From Caballeronia sp. dw_276 (GTDB lineage Bacteria; Pseudomonadota; Gammaproteobacteria; Burkholderiales; Burkholderiaceae), in assembly GCF_018449635.1 (NCBI RefSeq), contig NZ_JAAVUV010000001.1, forward strand, positions 124,001 to 188,000: a DNA stretch of 64,000 bases, read 5' to 3'. Positions 54,500-63,224 of this stretch are shown here, in pieces. How positions within the stretch are numbered: the first letter of the stretch is position 1; each line of letters starts with the position of its first letter. Made by a program: the position numbers and the translations under genes. The notes beneath the pieces are model-generated. The model was given only the letters and a program-made list of their open reading frames with translations. It made no database searches and was not told where the DNA came from.

Positions 54500-56563
54500 A
54501 TGCGTTACCCCAACCTTTTCAAACCTCTCACGTTGAACAAGCTGACGCTGCGCAATCGCATTGTCAGTACCGCGCACGCGGAGGTCTACGCGGAACCGGG
54601 TGGTTTGCCGGGCGACAGATACATTCGCTACTACGAAGAGAAGGCGAAGGGCGGTGTCGGACTCGCCGTGTGCGGCGGTTCGAGCCCGGTGTCCGTGGAT
54701 AGCCCGCAAGGCTGGTGGAAGTCGGTGAACTTGTCGACGGATCAAATCATCGATCCGCTCGCACGTCTTGCCGAGGCCATGCACAAGCACGGCGCGAAGA
54801 TCATGATCCAGGCTACACACATGGGTCGTCGAACCGCGTATCACGGCGAACATTGGCCGCACTTGATGTCGCCTTCAGGCGTGCGTGAACCGGTGCATCG
54901 CGGTAACGCAAAGATCATTGAAGTCGAAGAAATCAAACGCATCATTTCCGACTTCGCAGCGGCGGCGAAACGCGTGAAAGACGCGGGAATGGATGGCGTA
55001 GAAATCTCGGCGGCGCATCAGCATTTGATCGATCAGTTCTGGAGCCCGCGCACGAATTTTCGCACCGATGAATGGGGCGGTTCACTCGAGAATCGCCTTC
55101 GTTTTGGGAACGAAGTGTTGAAAGCCGTGCGTGAAGCGGTGGGTCCGGATTTCTGCGTCGGCTTGCGCATGTGCGGCGATGAGTTTCACGAAGACGGACT
55201 CGATCACACGCAACTGAAAGAGATCGCTCAGTCAATGTCGGAGTCGGGTCTGATCGATTACATCGGCGTGATCGGATCAGGTGCAGATACGCACAACACG
55301 CTCGCGAACTGCATGCCGCCGATGGCGTTGCCCCCCGAGCCGTTCGTGCATCTTGCTGCCGGTATCAAGTCGGTCGTGAAGTTGCCTGTGATGCATGCGC
55401 AAAGCATCCGCGACGCGGGACAAGCCGAGCGTTTGCTCGAATCCGGCATGATCGATCTGGTCGGTATGACGCGCGCGCAGATCGCCGATCCGCATATGGT
55501 CATCAAGATTCGCGATGGCCGAGAAGACGAGATCAAGCAATGCGTGGGCGCGAACTATTGCATCGACCGCCAGTACAACGGGCTCGACGTGCTGTGCGTG
55601 CAAAACGCGGCGACATCGCGTGAATCGACCATGCCGCACGTGATCGAAAAGTCGCGCGGGCCGAAGCGCAAGGTGGTAGTCGTTGGTGCCGGTCCTGCCG
55701 GTCTGGAAGCCGCGCGCGTTGCGAAATCGCGTGGTCACGATGTGGTGCTGTTCGAGAAGAACGATTATGTCGGCGGCCAGATCATGCTGGCCGCGAAGGC
55801 GCCGCAACGCGAGCAGATGGCCGGCATCGTGCGCTGGTTCGATATGGAAACGAAACGCCTCGGCGTGGATCGTCGCCTGGGTGTTGCCGCAGACGAAAAG
55901 ATGATCATGGCGGAGAAGCCGGACATCATCGTGTTGGCGACCGGTGGTTCGTCGTTCACGCAGCAAGTTCCTGCATGGGGTGTCGAAGAAGGTCTCGCCG
56001 TGAGTTCATGGGACATTCTTTCTGGCAAGGTCGAGCCGGGCAAGAACGTGCTGGTGTACGACGGCGTCAGCATGCATGCGGGCGCGGGCGTGGCGGACTT
56101 CATCGCGAGCCGTGGTGCGAATGTCGAGATCGTGACGCCGGACGTGAAGGTCTCCGACGACGTGGGCGGTACCACGTTCCCGATTTTTTATCGGCGCTTG
56201 TATGCGCAAGGTGTGATCTCCACGCCGAATTACTGGCTCGATAAAGTCTATGAGGAGGACGGCAAGAAGATTGCCGTGATCCGCAACGAATACACCGAAG
56301 AACAGGAAGAGCGCGCGGTCGACCAGGTCGTGATCGAGAACGGCATCACGCCGAACGATGACCTCTATTGGAAGCTCAAGCCCGAGTCGCTCAATCGCGG
56401 CCAGGTCGATGTCCACAAGCTCTTTGCATCAGAGCCGCAACCATCGTTGAGCGAAGAGCTTGGCAACGGCCGCTTCCTGCTGTTTCGCGTTGGCGATTGC
56501 ATTTCCATGCACAACATTCACGGCGCGATCTACGACGCGCTGCGCCTCGTCAAGGACTTCTGA
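54500..56563 (+). CDS. dgcA: Dimethylglycine demethylase subunit DgcA (OYE-like, trimethylamine-dehydrogenase family)
   Basis: A 687-residue flavo-iron-sulfur protein. Residues 1-340 are an Old Yellow Enzyme TIM barrel binding FMN (NRIVSTAHAE, GMDGVEISAAHQHLIDQFWSP), residues 345-370 are the Fe-S motif, and residues about 390-680 are a Rossmann region (KRKVVVVGAGPAGLEAARVA). The Fe-S motif reads C348-x2-A351-x2-C354-x11-C366, with Ala where trimethylamine dehydrogenase has the second Cys. It demethylates dimethylglycine to sarcosine, releasing formaldehyde, with DgcB and EtfAB as electron path. DgcB starts two bases after the stop. Confidence 0.9.
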   Translation: MRYPNLFKPLTLNKLTLRNRIVSTAHAEVYAEPGGLPGDRYIRYYEEKAKGGVGLAVCGGSSPVSVDSPQGWWKSVNLSTDQIIDPLARLAEAMHKHGAKIMIQATHMGRRTAYHGEHWPHLMSPSGVREPVHRGNAKIIEVEEIKRIISDFAAAAKRVKDAGMDGVEISAAHQHLIDQFWSPRTNFRTDEWGGSLENRLRFGNEVLKAVREAVGPDFCVGLRMCGDEFHEDGLDHTQLKEIAQSMSESGLIDYIGVIGSGADTHNTLANCMPPMALPPEPFVHLAAGIKSVVKLPVMHAQSIRDAGQAERLLESGMIDLVGMTRAQIADPHMVIKIRDGREDEIKQCVGANYCIDRQYNGLDVLCVQNAATSRESTMPHVIEKSRGPKRKVVVVGAGPAGLEAARVAKSRGHDVVLFEKNDYVGGQIMLAAKAPQREQMAGIVRWFDMETKRLGVDRRLGVAADEKMIMAEKPDIIVLATGGSSFTQQVPAWGVEEGLAVSSWDILSGKVEPGKNVLVYDGVSMHAGAGVADFIASRGANVEIVTPDVKVSDDVGGTTFPIFYRRLYAQGVISTPNYWLDKVYEEDGKKIAVIRNEYTEEQEERAVDQVVIENGITPNDDLYWKLKPESLNRGQVDVHKLFASEPQPSLSEELGNGRFLLFRVGDCISMHNIHGAIYDALRLVKDF

Positions 56564-56565
56564 TA

Positions 56566-58485
56566 ATGAGCCCGGTGTTTGTCATTACCGCATTGTTGTG
56601 GTTGTCGGTAGCGGGTCTGGCATTCGCATTGTTCAAGCGCGCGGCGTACTGGCGTGAAGGCCGCGCGACCGCCGCGGGCGCGTACGGATGGGGCAACCTG
56701 CTTTGCATTCCGAAGCGTTATTTCGTCGATCTGCATCATGTGGTCGCGCGTGATCCGTACATCGCGAAGACGCATGTAGCGACGGCGGGCGGCGCTATCG
56801 CTGCGATGGGTCTCGTGTTTATCAACTACGGGCTCGCGATTTATTCGCCGTGGATCGACAAGCTGATTTTTCTGGCTGCGCTGATCATGCTGGTGGGCGC
56901 GGTGTTCGTGTGGCGTCGCCGGCATGGCGCGAAAGCGGTCCCGGCGCGTTTGTCGCGTGGTCCGTGGGACAGCTTGCCATTGCTGCTCGGGTCGTTTGCG
57001 CTGGGGCTCGTACTGTTTATCGTGTTGCCGGCCTCCGCAATGTCGGGCGCATTGGCGATCATCGTCGCGTTGCTGATTGCTGCGGGTGCTTTCACGATGA
57101 CCTTCGGCGCCGCGCGCGGCGGTCCAATGAAGCATGCGCTCGCAGGTTTGTTGCATCTTGCGTTTCATCCGCGTCAGGAACGCTTTACCGGCCGCAGCCA
57201 TGAGCACGACGTGGTTCCGCCGACCGCGCTCAAGATGCCTGTTCTCGACGCGAAGGAATATGGCGTCTCCAAGCCGGTTGAGTTTCGCTGGAACCAGTTG
57301 CTCAGTTTCGACGCCTGCGTGCAATGCGGCAAGTGTGAAGCGGCATGTCCGGCATTTGCTGCAGGCCAACCGCTGAACCCCAAGAAGCTGATTCAGGATC
57401 TGGTGACGGGCATGGTCGGCGGAACCGACGCCGCGTATGCGGGCAGCCCTACGCCGGGCATTCCCCTCGGCGAACATTCCGGTGCGCCTTCGAAACCCTT
57501 GATCTCCACGATGATCGAAGCGGACACCATTTGGTCGTGCACCACCTGCCGCGCGTGCGTTCAGGAATGCCCGATGTTGATCGAACATGTGGATGCAATC
57601 GTCGATATGCGTCGCAACCAGACGCTGGTCGAGGGCATCGTGCCGGGCAAGGGTCTGGAGACGCTTGCGAATCTGCGTGAGACGGGCAGTGCGAATGGCT
57701 TCGATATCGGCGCGCGTTATGACTGGGCCGTCGATCTGCAAGTGCAGGTTGCTCAACCTGGCCGACCTGTCGAAGTACTGTTGATCGCAGGCGAAGGCGC
57801 GTTCGATATGCGCTACCAACGCTCGCTGCGCGCGCTGGTCAAAGTGCTGAACAAGGCCGGCGTGGATTACGCGGTACTCGGCGGCGTGGAAACAGATACG
57901 GGCGACACCGCGCGTCGTCTCGGCGACGAAGCCACGTTCCAGCAGCTCGCCACGCAAATGATCGCAACGCTCTCGCAGTATTCGTTCCGCAAGATCGTCA
58001 CCGCCGATCCCCATGTCATGCATAGCTTGCGCAACGAATATCGCGCACTCGGTGGCTTGTATGAAGTGCAGCATCATACGGCGCTGATTGCGGAGCTGGT
58101 CGCAAGCGGCAAGCTGAAACCATCGGCGCAAAGCGCGCTCGCGGCAGGTAAGACCGTTACCTACCACGATCCGTGCTATCTCGGCCGATACAACAGCGAA
58201 ACCGAAGCGCCACGCGCGCTGCTTCGCACCATCGGCATCAAGGTGGTCGAAATGGAACGCAACGGCATGCGCGGACGATGCTGCGGCGGTGGCGGCGGCG
58301 CGCCCCTCACGGACATTCCCGGCAAGCAACGTATTCCCGACATCCGAATCAACGACGCGCGCGCTATCAACGCGGAGATCGTCGCTGTCGGATGTCCGAA
58401 CTGCACGGCGATGCTCGAAGGTGTTGTCGGTGCGCGTCCAGAAGTGCTCGACGTCGCCGAACTTGTTGCAGCGGCGCTGGAGTAA
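56566..58485 (+). CDS. dgcB: Dimethylglycine demethylation protein DgcB (membrane Fe-S oxidoreductase)
   Basis: A 639-residue protein with about four membrane segments in residues 1-180, two [4Fe-4S] motifs (CVQCGKCEAACPAF and CTTCRACVQECPML, about 245-350) and a C-terminal CCG (heterodisulfide-reductase-like) domain with YHDPCYLGRYN, RCCGGGGG and VGCPNC. This is the layout of GlpC/HdrD-type proteins that pass electrons from an ETF or flavoprotein to quinone. It presumably takes electrons from DgcA/EtfAB to the respiratory chain. ATG 56566 is two bases after the dgcA stop. Confidence 0.9.
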   Translation: MSPVFVITALLWLSVAGLAFALFKRAAYWREGRATAAGAYGWGNLLCIPKRYFVDLHHVVARDPYIAKTHVATAGGAIAAMGLVFINYGLAIYSPWIDKLIFLAALIMLVGAVFVWRRRHGAKAVPARLSRGPWDSLPLLLGSFALGLVLFIVLPASAMSGALAIIVALLIAAGAFTMTFGAARGGPMKHALAGLLHLAFHPRQERFTGRSHEHDVVPPTALKMPVLDAKEYGVSKPVEFRWNQLLSFDACVQCGKCEAACPAFAAGQPLNPKKLIQDLVTGMVGGTDAAYAGSPTPGIPLGEHSGAPSKPLISTMIEADTIWSCTTCRACVQECPMLIEHVDAIVDMRRNQTLVEGIVPGKGLETLANLRETGSANGFDIGARYDWAVDLQVQVAQPGRPVEVLLIAGEGAFDMRYQRSLRALVKVLNKAGVDYAVLGGVETDTGDTARRLGDEATFQQLATQMIATLSQYSFRKIVTADPHVMHSLRNEYRALGGLYEVQHHTALIAELVASGKLKPSAQSALAAGKTVTYHDPCYLGRYNSETEAPRALLRTIGIKVVEMERNGMRGRCCGGGGGAPLTDIPGKQRIPDIRINDARAINAEIVAVGCPNCTAMLEGVVGARPEVLDVAELVAAALE

Positions 58486-58488
58486 GCA

Positions 58489-59676
58489 ATGCATACAATC
58501 AAACGAATCGATCCGCGCCGGCCGTTTTCGGTTACTGCAGAAGGGCTCAAACGCATTACGCTGGGTGTTATCGGTGCGGCGGGCGATGTCGAGCTCGCGG
58601 CGCTCGGCGGGCATCGTGAACAGGCGAAGCCGCGTCGCACTATGTCCGCAGCGCTTCGCTCGCTGCTCGTGGCGGCTCACAGCGATCGCGGTTCGCTCGA
58701 TGACCACGCGCGTCAAACGCTTGCTGCCGTTGCATTGCTTGCGGACGCGGCGACGCAAGTCGTATTGCTGGTATTCGGCGAATTGACAGATGACGCGGCG
58801 GTGCTGGGCGCAGACAAAGTGATTGCAATGCCCGCGTTTGATCGGCGCGCTTTTACGCCCGACGCCGCACTCAACGCTCTCGCCGCGTGTATCGCGGCAT
58901 ATTCTCCACTGCATATTTTTCTGCCCGACAACGCCACCGGCGATGGCGACCTCGGCCGTCGCTACGCGGCGCAAGCGAAGGCAACAGTCGCGACGCAAGT
59001 CGTCGAGATCGATGCCGCACATGTCGCGGTCTACACGCAGACGCGCAAAGCTTATGCGGTGCGCGAATTGCCCGATGTAATCCTGCTTGCGCCGAACGCG
59101 GTCGATGCTCGTTTGCCCTTTGTCGGAGCCGGCGAGCAAGTGGATGCCGAGCAGTTCGCCATCGCAAGCGCGCAAACAGCAAGCCCATACAAAGACCTTG
59201 GCGTTGAAGAAATCGATGCCGCGCAAGTCGCGCTCGAGGAGGCGGATTTCATCGTGTCGGCAGGCAATGGCGTGACTGACGTCCCCGCTTTCGAGCGTCT
59301 GGCCAGCACGGTTGGCGCCGCGATCGGTGCGAGCCGGGTCGCGGTCGACGATGGCAAATTCCCGCGCGACAAGCAGATCGGCGCGACGGGCAAGACCGTC
59401 GATGCGAGCATCTACATTGCATTCGGTATCTCGGGCGCGGTGCAGCATTTGCAAGGCATCAAGGATTGCCGCCATGTGATTGCGGTGAACCTGGATGCAA
59501 GTGCACCGATTGCGAAGCGCGCCAATCTGACGATCATCGGCGATGCTGCGGAAACGATCGCGGCGCTCACCGATGCTGCCGCAGCCGCGCGCAGCGCTCG
59601 CGCGAATCCGGGCGCACAGTCCGCTCACGGCGAAGGCGTGCCGAACGCGGCGAAGCTGGAAGGAGCGCTTGCATGA
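58489..59676 (+). CDS. etfA: Electron transfer flavoprotein alpha subunit, betaine-pathway type
   Basis: A 395-residue EtfA/FixB-like protein with an N-terminal extension (MHTIKRIDPRRPFSV...), an adenine-nucleotide-alpha-hydrolase-like domain and the C-terminal FAD-binding segment (VSAGNGVTDVPAFERLA, GATGKTVDASIYIAFGISGAVQHLQG, VNLDASAPI). It is longer and more divergent than housekeeping EtfA of fatty-acid oxidation. With EtfB it likely collects electrons from the demethylases. The ATGA overlap (59673-59676) couples it to etfB. Confidence 0.88.
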   Translation: MHTIKRIDPRRPFSVTAEGLKRITLGVIGAAGDVELAALGGHREQAKPRRTMSAALRSLLVAAHSDRGSLDDHARQTLAAVALLADAATQVVLLVFGELTDDAAVLGADKVIAMPAFDRRAFTPDAALNALAACIAAYSPLHIFLPDNATGDGDLGRRYAAQAKATVATQVVEIDAAHVAVYTQTRKAYAVRELPDVILLAPNAVDARLPFVGAGEQVDAEQFAIASAQTASPYKDLGVEEIDAAQVALEEADFIVSAGNGVTDVPAFERLASTVGAAIGASRVAVDDGKFPRDKQIGATGKTVDASIYIAFGISGAVQHLQGIKDCRHVIAVNLDASAPIAKRANLTIIGDAAETIAALTDAAAAARSARANPGAQSAHGEGVPNAAKLEGALA

Positions 59677-60470
59677 ACCCCAACGCAACGACCACGAAAC
59701 GCACGGGCAGGATTGCGGTGCTGGTATCGGTCGGCCGTCATCCGGTCAGCGCAACGCAGCGCTACAGCCGTAACGACGCCGCTGCACTGACTCTCGCAAC
59801 TGCACTCGCCGCAAAACATCAGGCGACGCTCGACGTGATTCACGCCGGCGACCCTACGAACCCTGCCTTGCGTGAATATCTCGCTCTGGGCGCGACGAAA
59901 GTCGAAGTGCTTTCGGTCGCCGACGGCGACGAGATTGCACCCACCCTGAGCGTTCGTTTGAAAGGCTACGACCTCATCCTCACCGGTACGCGAGCGGAAG
60001 GCACGCAGGACAGCGGCATGCTGCCATACCAACTCGCCGATGCCTTGAACATGCCGTTGCTCGCGTCGGCGGTGGACATCGATATCGAAGCGGATAACGT
60101 GACAGTCCGGCAATTCCTGCCGAAGGGCTTGCGTCGCCGGGTTCAGGCACGGCTTCCAGCGGTTGTCGCCGTGCATCCGATGGCCAACGCAGCGCCGCGC
60201 TACGCGTACGCAAAGCTGCGCGAAGGCGCCATCGAAAAGGTGCTGGTGAGCGCCGCGAGCGCATCGGATCACGCGGCATGGACCGTCAAACCCGCGACCG
60301 CAAAACCCGTGCGCCTCGCCGCGGCCGAGAAGCGCTCGGGCCACGCGCGCATGCTCTCGGCTACGACCACCGAAAGCCGAGGCGGAAGCGTCGTAATTGA
60401 AGGGACTTCCGTCGAAAAAGCACAAGTGATCCTGGCGTATTTGCGCGAGCATCAACTCGTAGATTACTGA
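59673..60470 (+). CDS. etfB: Electron transfer flavoprotein beta subunit, betaine-pathway type
   Basis: A 265-residue EtfB-like protein: IAVLVSVGRHPVS start, SRNDAAALTLATAL, DLILTGTRAEGTQDSGMLPYQLADAL (the ETF beta core) and LPAVVAVHPMANAAPRYAYAKL. The usual EtfB signature is only loosely kept, which fits a pathway-specific ETF. The C-terminal 30 residues (VVIEGTSVEKAQVILAYLRE) close the fold. Confidence 0.87.
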   Translation: MNPNATTTKRTGRIAVLVSVGRHPVSATQRYSRNDAAALTLATALAAKHQATLDVIHAGDPTNPALREYLALGATKVEVLSVADGDEIAPTLSVRLKGYDLILTGTRAEGTQDSGMLPYQLADALNMPLLASAVDIDIEADNVTVRQFLPKGLRRRVQARLPAVVAVHPMANAAPRYAYAKLREGAIEKVLVSAASASDHAAWTVKPATAKPVRLAAAEKRSGHARMLSATTTESRGGSVVIEGTSVEKAQVILAYLREHQLVDY

Positions 60471-60533
60471 TTCGCGATATGAAATTTCCCGTGCGTTCAA
60501 GGTCGCCCGGGGCACCAAAACACGGAGTACACG

Positions 60534-61835
60534 ATGAAAGTTTCCGCTGACGTTCGCGCAATGATCGAACGCCGCAAGAAGGGCCACACGCTCGAAGCGC
60601 CGTTCTACGCGAGCGAGGAAATTCACGCGCTGGATATGGAGGTGATCTTCCGCAAGCACTGGATTCAGGTGGCGGTCGAGCCGGACGTGCCGGAAGCGGG
60701 CGACTACCTGACAGTGGAACTCGGCAACGATTCGATTTTGATCGTGCGCGACGACGATATGCAGATCCGCGCATTTCATAACGTTTGCCGTCATCGCGGC
60801 GCGCGTCTGTGCAGTTCGGAAAAAGGCTCGCTTGGCAATATCGTGTGTCCTTATCACAGCTGGACGTATAACCTGAACGGCGACCTGATGTTCGCTGAGC
60901 ACATGGGCGAGCAGTTCGACAAGTGCAAGCACAGCCTGAAGAAGGTTCATCTCGAGAACCTCGCCGGGCTGATCTTCATCTGTCTCGCAGAAACGCCGCC
61001 TGCCGATTTCGCGGTGCTGCGTGCATCGATGGAACCGTATTTGTTGCCGCATGGCCTGGCCGATTGCAAGGTTGCCGCTTCGATCGATATCATCGAAAAG
61101 GGCAACTGGAAGCTCACCATGGAGAACAACCGCGAGTGCTATCACTGCGTCGCGAACCATCCTGAGCTGACCATCTCGCTCTACGAATACGGTTTCGGAT
61201 ACCAACGTTCCGCCGATAACGAAGAAGCGATGGCCGCCTTCGACAAGACTGTCGAAGAACGCACGGCGCAGTGGGAAGCGATGAACCTGCCATCGAAAGA
61301 AATCGACCGGCTCGCAGACCTCGTCACCGGCTTTCGCACGCAACGGTTGCCGCTCGATCGCAGCGGTGAATCGCAGACCATGGACGCCAAGGTTGCATCG
61401 ACCAAACTGCTGGGCGGTTTCGAACAAGCCGATCTGGGCGGCCTGTCGTTCTGGACGCAGCCCAACTCGTGGCATCACTTCATGAGCGATCACATTGTGA
61501 GCTTCTCGGTGATTCCGCTGTCGGCAGGTGAAACGCTCGTGCGTACCAAGTGGCTGGTGAACAAGGACGCGCGGGAAGGCATCGACTACAACGTGGATAA
61601 CCTCACGGCCGTCTGGCGCGCAACCAACGATCAGGACCGTGCGCTGGTTGAGTTTTCGCAACTGGGCGTGACGAGCAGCGCGTATGAACCGGGTCCGTAC
61701 TCGCCGTTCACGGAAGGACTCGTGGAGAAGTTTTGCGAGTGGTATATCGGGCGTCTGGAGGACTACGCAAATACACCGGATGAAGTGGCCGTACCTTCCT
61801 CGCACGGTGAGAAAGTCGTGTCGTTCAAGCGCTGA
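60534..61835 (+). CDS. gbcA: Glycine betaine monooxygenase, Rieske oxygenase subunit
   Basis: A 433-residue Rieske non-heme iron oxygenase. The [2Fe-2S] ligands are C-x-H ... C-x2-H in NVCRHRGARLC and VCPYHSWTYNLNG (residues about 83-110), and the mononuclear iron site lies in NWKLTMENNRECYHCVANHPEL. It is of the group that demethylates quaternary amines, and position with dgcAB points to glycine betaine to dimethylglycine. GGAG precedes the start. The reductase gbcB follows after 35 bases. Confidence 0.93.
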   Translation: MKVSADVRAMIERRKKGHTLEAPFYASEEIHALDMEVIFRKHWIQVAVEPDVPEAGDYLTVELGNDSILIVRDDDMQIRAFHNVCRHRGARLCSSEKGSLGNIVCPYHSWTYNLNGDLMFAEHMGEQFDKCKHSLKKVHLENLAGLIFICLAETPPADFAVLRASMEPYLLPHGLADCKVAASIDIIEKGNWKLTMENNRECYHCVANHPELTISLYEYGFGYQRSADNEEAMAAFDKTVEERTAQWEAMNLPSKEIDRLADLVTGFRTQRLPLDRSGESQTMDAKVASTKLLGGFEQADLGGLSFWTQPNSWHHFMSDHIVSFSVIPLSAGETLVRTKWLVNKDAREGIDYNVDNLTAVWRATNDQDRALVEFSQLGVTSSAYEPGPYSPFTEGLVEKFCEWYIGRLEDYANTPDEVAVPSSHGEKVVSFKR

Positions 61836-61870
61836 TTAAACGCGCACCAAGGCTAAAAGCGGAGAAACAG

Positions 61871-63082
61871 ATGATGCGCGATCAGGCGACGTTCGAGCTT
61901 GCCCCGAACCGAGTCACCCAGCCCGAGTTCTGGGGCAAGCTTCCGGCACGTTGGGACAGCGACACCGACGACACACTCGTTTGTTGTCACGTGCGCCAGG
62001 AAACGCATGACGTGAAGAGCTTTTTCTTTCGCGCGCCCAGTGAACGCACGTTTGTTTTCGAACCGGGCCAGTTCATTACGCTCGAACTGGAGATAGACGG
62101 CGAGTCGATCAATCGCTGCTACACCATCTCTTCACCGCCGACGCGGCCGCATACCATCTCTATTACGGTTAAGCGCGTACCGGGTGGAAAGGTTTCGAAC
62201 TGGCTCCACGATAACCTGCAGACCGGCGGCAAGGTTCGCGTGCTGGGTCCCGCAGGAGAGTTCACGTGCGCGCGTCATCCTGCGCGCAGGTTTCTGTTTT
62301 TATCGGCGGGATCGGGTGTCACACCCTTGATGTCGATGAGTCGCGCACATCACGAATTGGGCGAGGATCGCGACATCGTGTTCGTGCATAGCGCGCGAAC
62401 GCCGGACGACATCATCTTCGCTCGCGAGCTTGACCTGATCGCGGCGAACCAGTCGAATTTCCGTACCGCGTTTGTATGCGAACGGGTTGGCGCGAGAACG
62501 AACTGGCCGGGCGTGACCGGTTTTCTTACGCTGCCCTTGCTCGAGCTAATCGCGCCGGATTACATGGAGCGCGAAATCTTCACGTGCGGCCCCGCGCCGT
62601 ATATGAAAGCCGTGCGCGATCTTCTTGCGGAAGGCGGTTTCGATACCATGCATTATCACGAGGAAAGCTTTTCCTTCGAGACGATCGTCGAACTTGCAGC
62701 CGAACTCACGACAGCTCATGTCGCCGATGCGTTGCATTCGGCCGAGACGTTCGTTCAAGCGCGTGAAACCGCGGTCGGCTTTGCACCAGCGCCCGAGCCC
62801 GCTGTAGCGCCCGTGGAAACCACATTCAAGGTCAGCTTCGCCAAGAGCAATCGCGAGATTGAATGCGGCAGCGGACAACACGTTCTGGATGCCGCCAAGA
62901 AATCCGGTGTGCGATTGCCCGCCTCATGCACGCAAGGCATGTGCGGCACGTGCAAGGTCAAATTGATTTCCGGTGAAGTGCAGATGAAGCACAACGGCGG
63001 CATTCGTCAGCGGGAGATCGATCAGGGCATGGTGCTTTTGTGCTGCAGCAAGCCTTTGAGCGATCTTGTCGTAGACAAGTAA
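61871..63082 (+). CDS. gbcB: Glycine betaine monooxygenase, ferredoxin reductase subunit
   Basis: A 403-residue hybrid reductase: an FNR-type flavin domain (CYTISSPPTRPHTISITVKRVPGGKVSNWLHD), an NAD domain (FLSAGSGVTPLMSMSRAHHELG, FTCGPAPYMKAVRD), then a linker rich in Ala/Pro/Glu and a plant-type [2Fe-2S] ferredoxin domain (ASCTQGMCGTCKVKL, final Cys in LLCCSKP). It passes electrons from NADH to GbcA. It is probably the last gene of the operon, since a new candidate promoter follows before the binding-protein gene. Confidence 0.93.
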   Translation: MMRDQATFELAPNRVTQPEFWGKLPARWDSDTDDTLVCCHVRQETHDVKSFFFRAPSERTFVFEPGQFITLELEIDGESINRCYTISSPPTRPHTISITVKRVPGGKVSNWLHDNLQTGGKVRVLGPAGEFTCARHPARRFLFLSAGSGVTPLMSMSRAHHELGEDRDIVFVHSARTPDDIIFARELDLIAANQSNFRTAFVCERVGARTNWPGVTGFLTLPLLELIAPDYMEREIFTCGPAPYMKAVRDLLAEGGFDTMHYHEESFSFETIVELAAELTTAHVADALHSAETFVQARETAVGFAPAPEPAVAPVETTFKVSFAKSNREIECGSGQHVLDAAKKSGVRLPASCTQGMCGTCKVKLISGEVQMKHNGGIRQREIDQGMVLLCCSKPLSDLVVDK

Positions 63083-63158
63083 GGGTATTCATCAAGACCG
63101 GCGACGCACCGGGATAAAACGAGGTCGCATCCGGACAACTGGATGTCGAAAAAAAACC

Positions 63159-63189
63159 AGTCGGCGTATTTCTGGCAAGCGATTCTAAA
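63159..63189 (+). promoter_or_regulatory. Candidate promoter element for the betaine-binding protein gene
   Basis: AGTCGGC (63159-63165) and TTTCTGGCAA (63169-63178), the latter ending five bases before a -10-like TCTAAA (63184-63189), copy the arrangement before proV, where TTTCTGGCAA also ends five bases before TATAGA. Confidence 0.35.
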
Positions 63190-63224
63190 GCCTCAATAGT
63201 TTGTACCGCGAAGGGGAGAAGACA

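Noticed and set aside
56530..59688. 1052-residue open frame on the minus strand opposite dgcB and etfA
   Set aside because: It runs antisense through two well-supported genes with clear Fe-S and FAD motifs on the plus strand. Its product is Arg/Cys/His-rich without any domain, as expected for a shadow frame in high-GC DNA.
59625..61805. 726-residue minus-strand frame opposite etfB and gbcA
   Set aside because: Shadow of two genes with recognised motifs; composition is not protein-like and no ribosome site or domain is seen.
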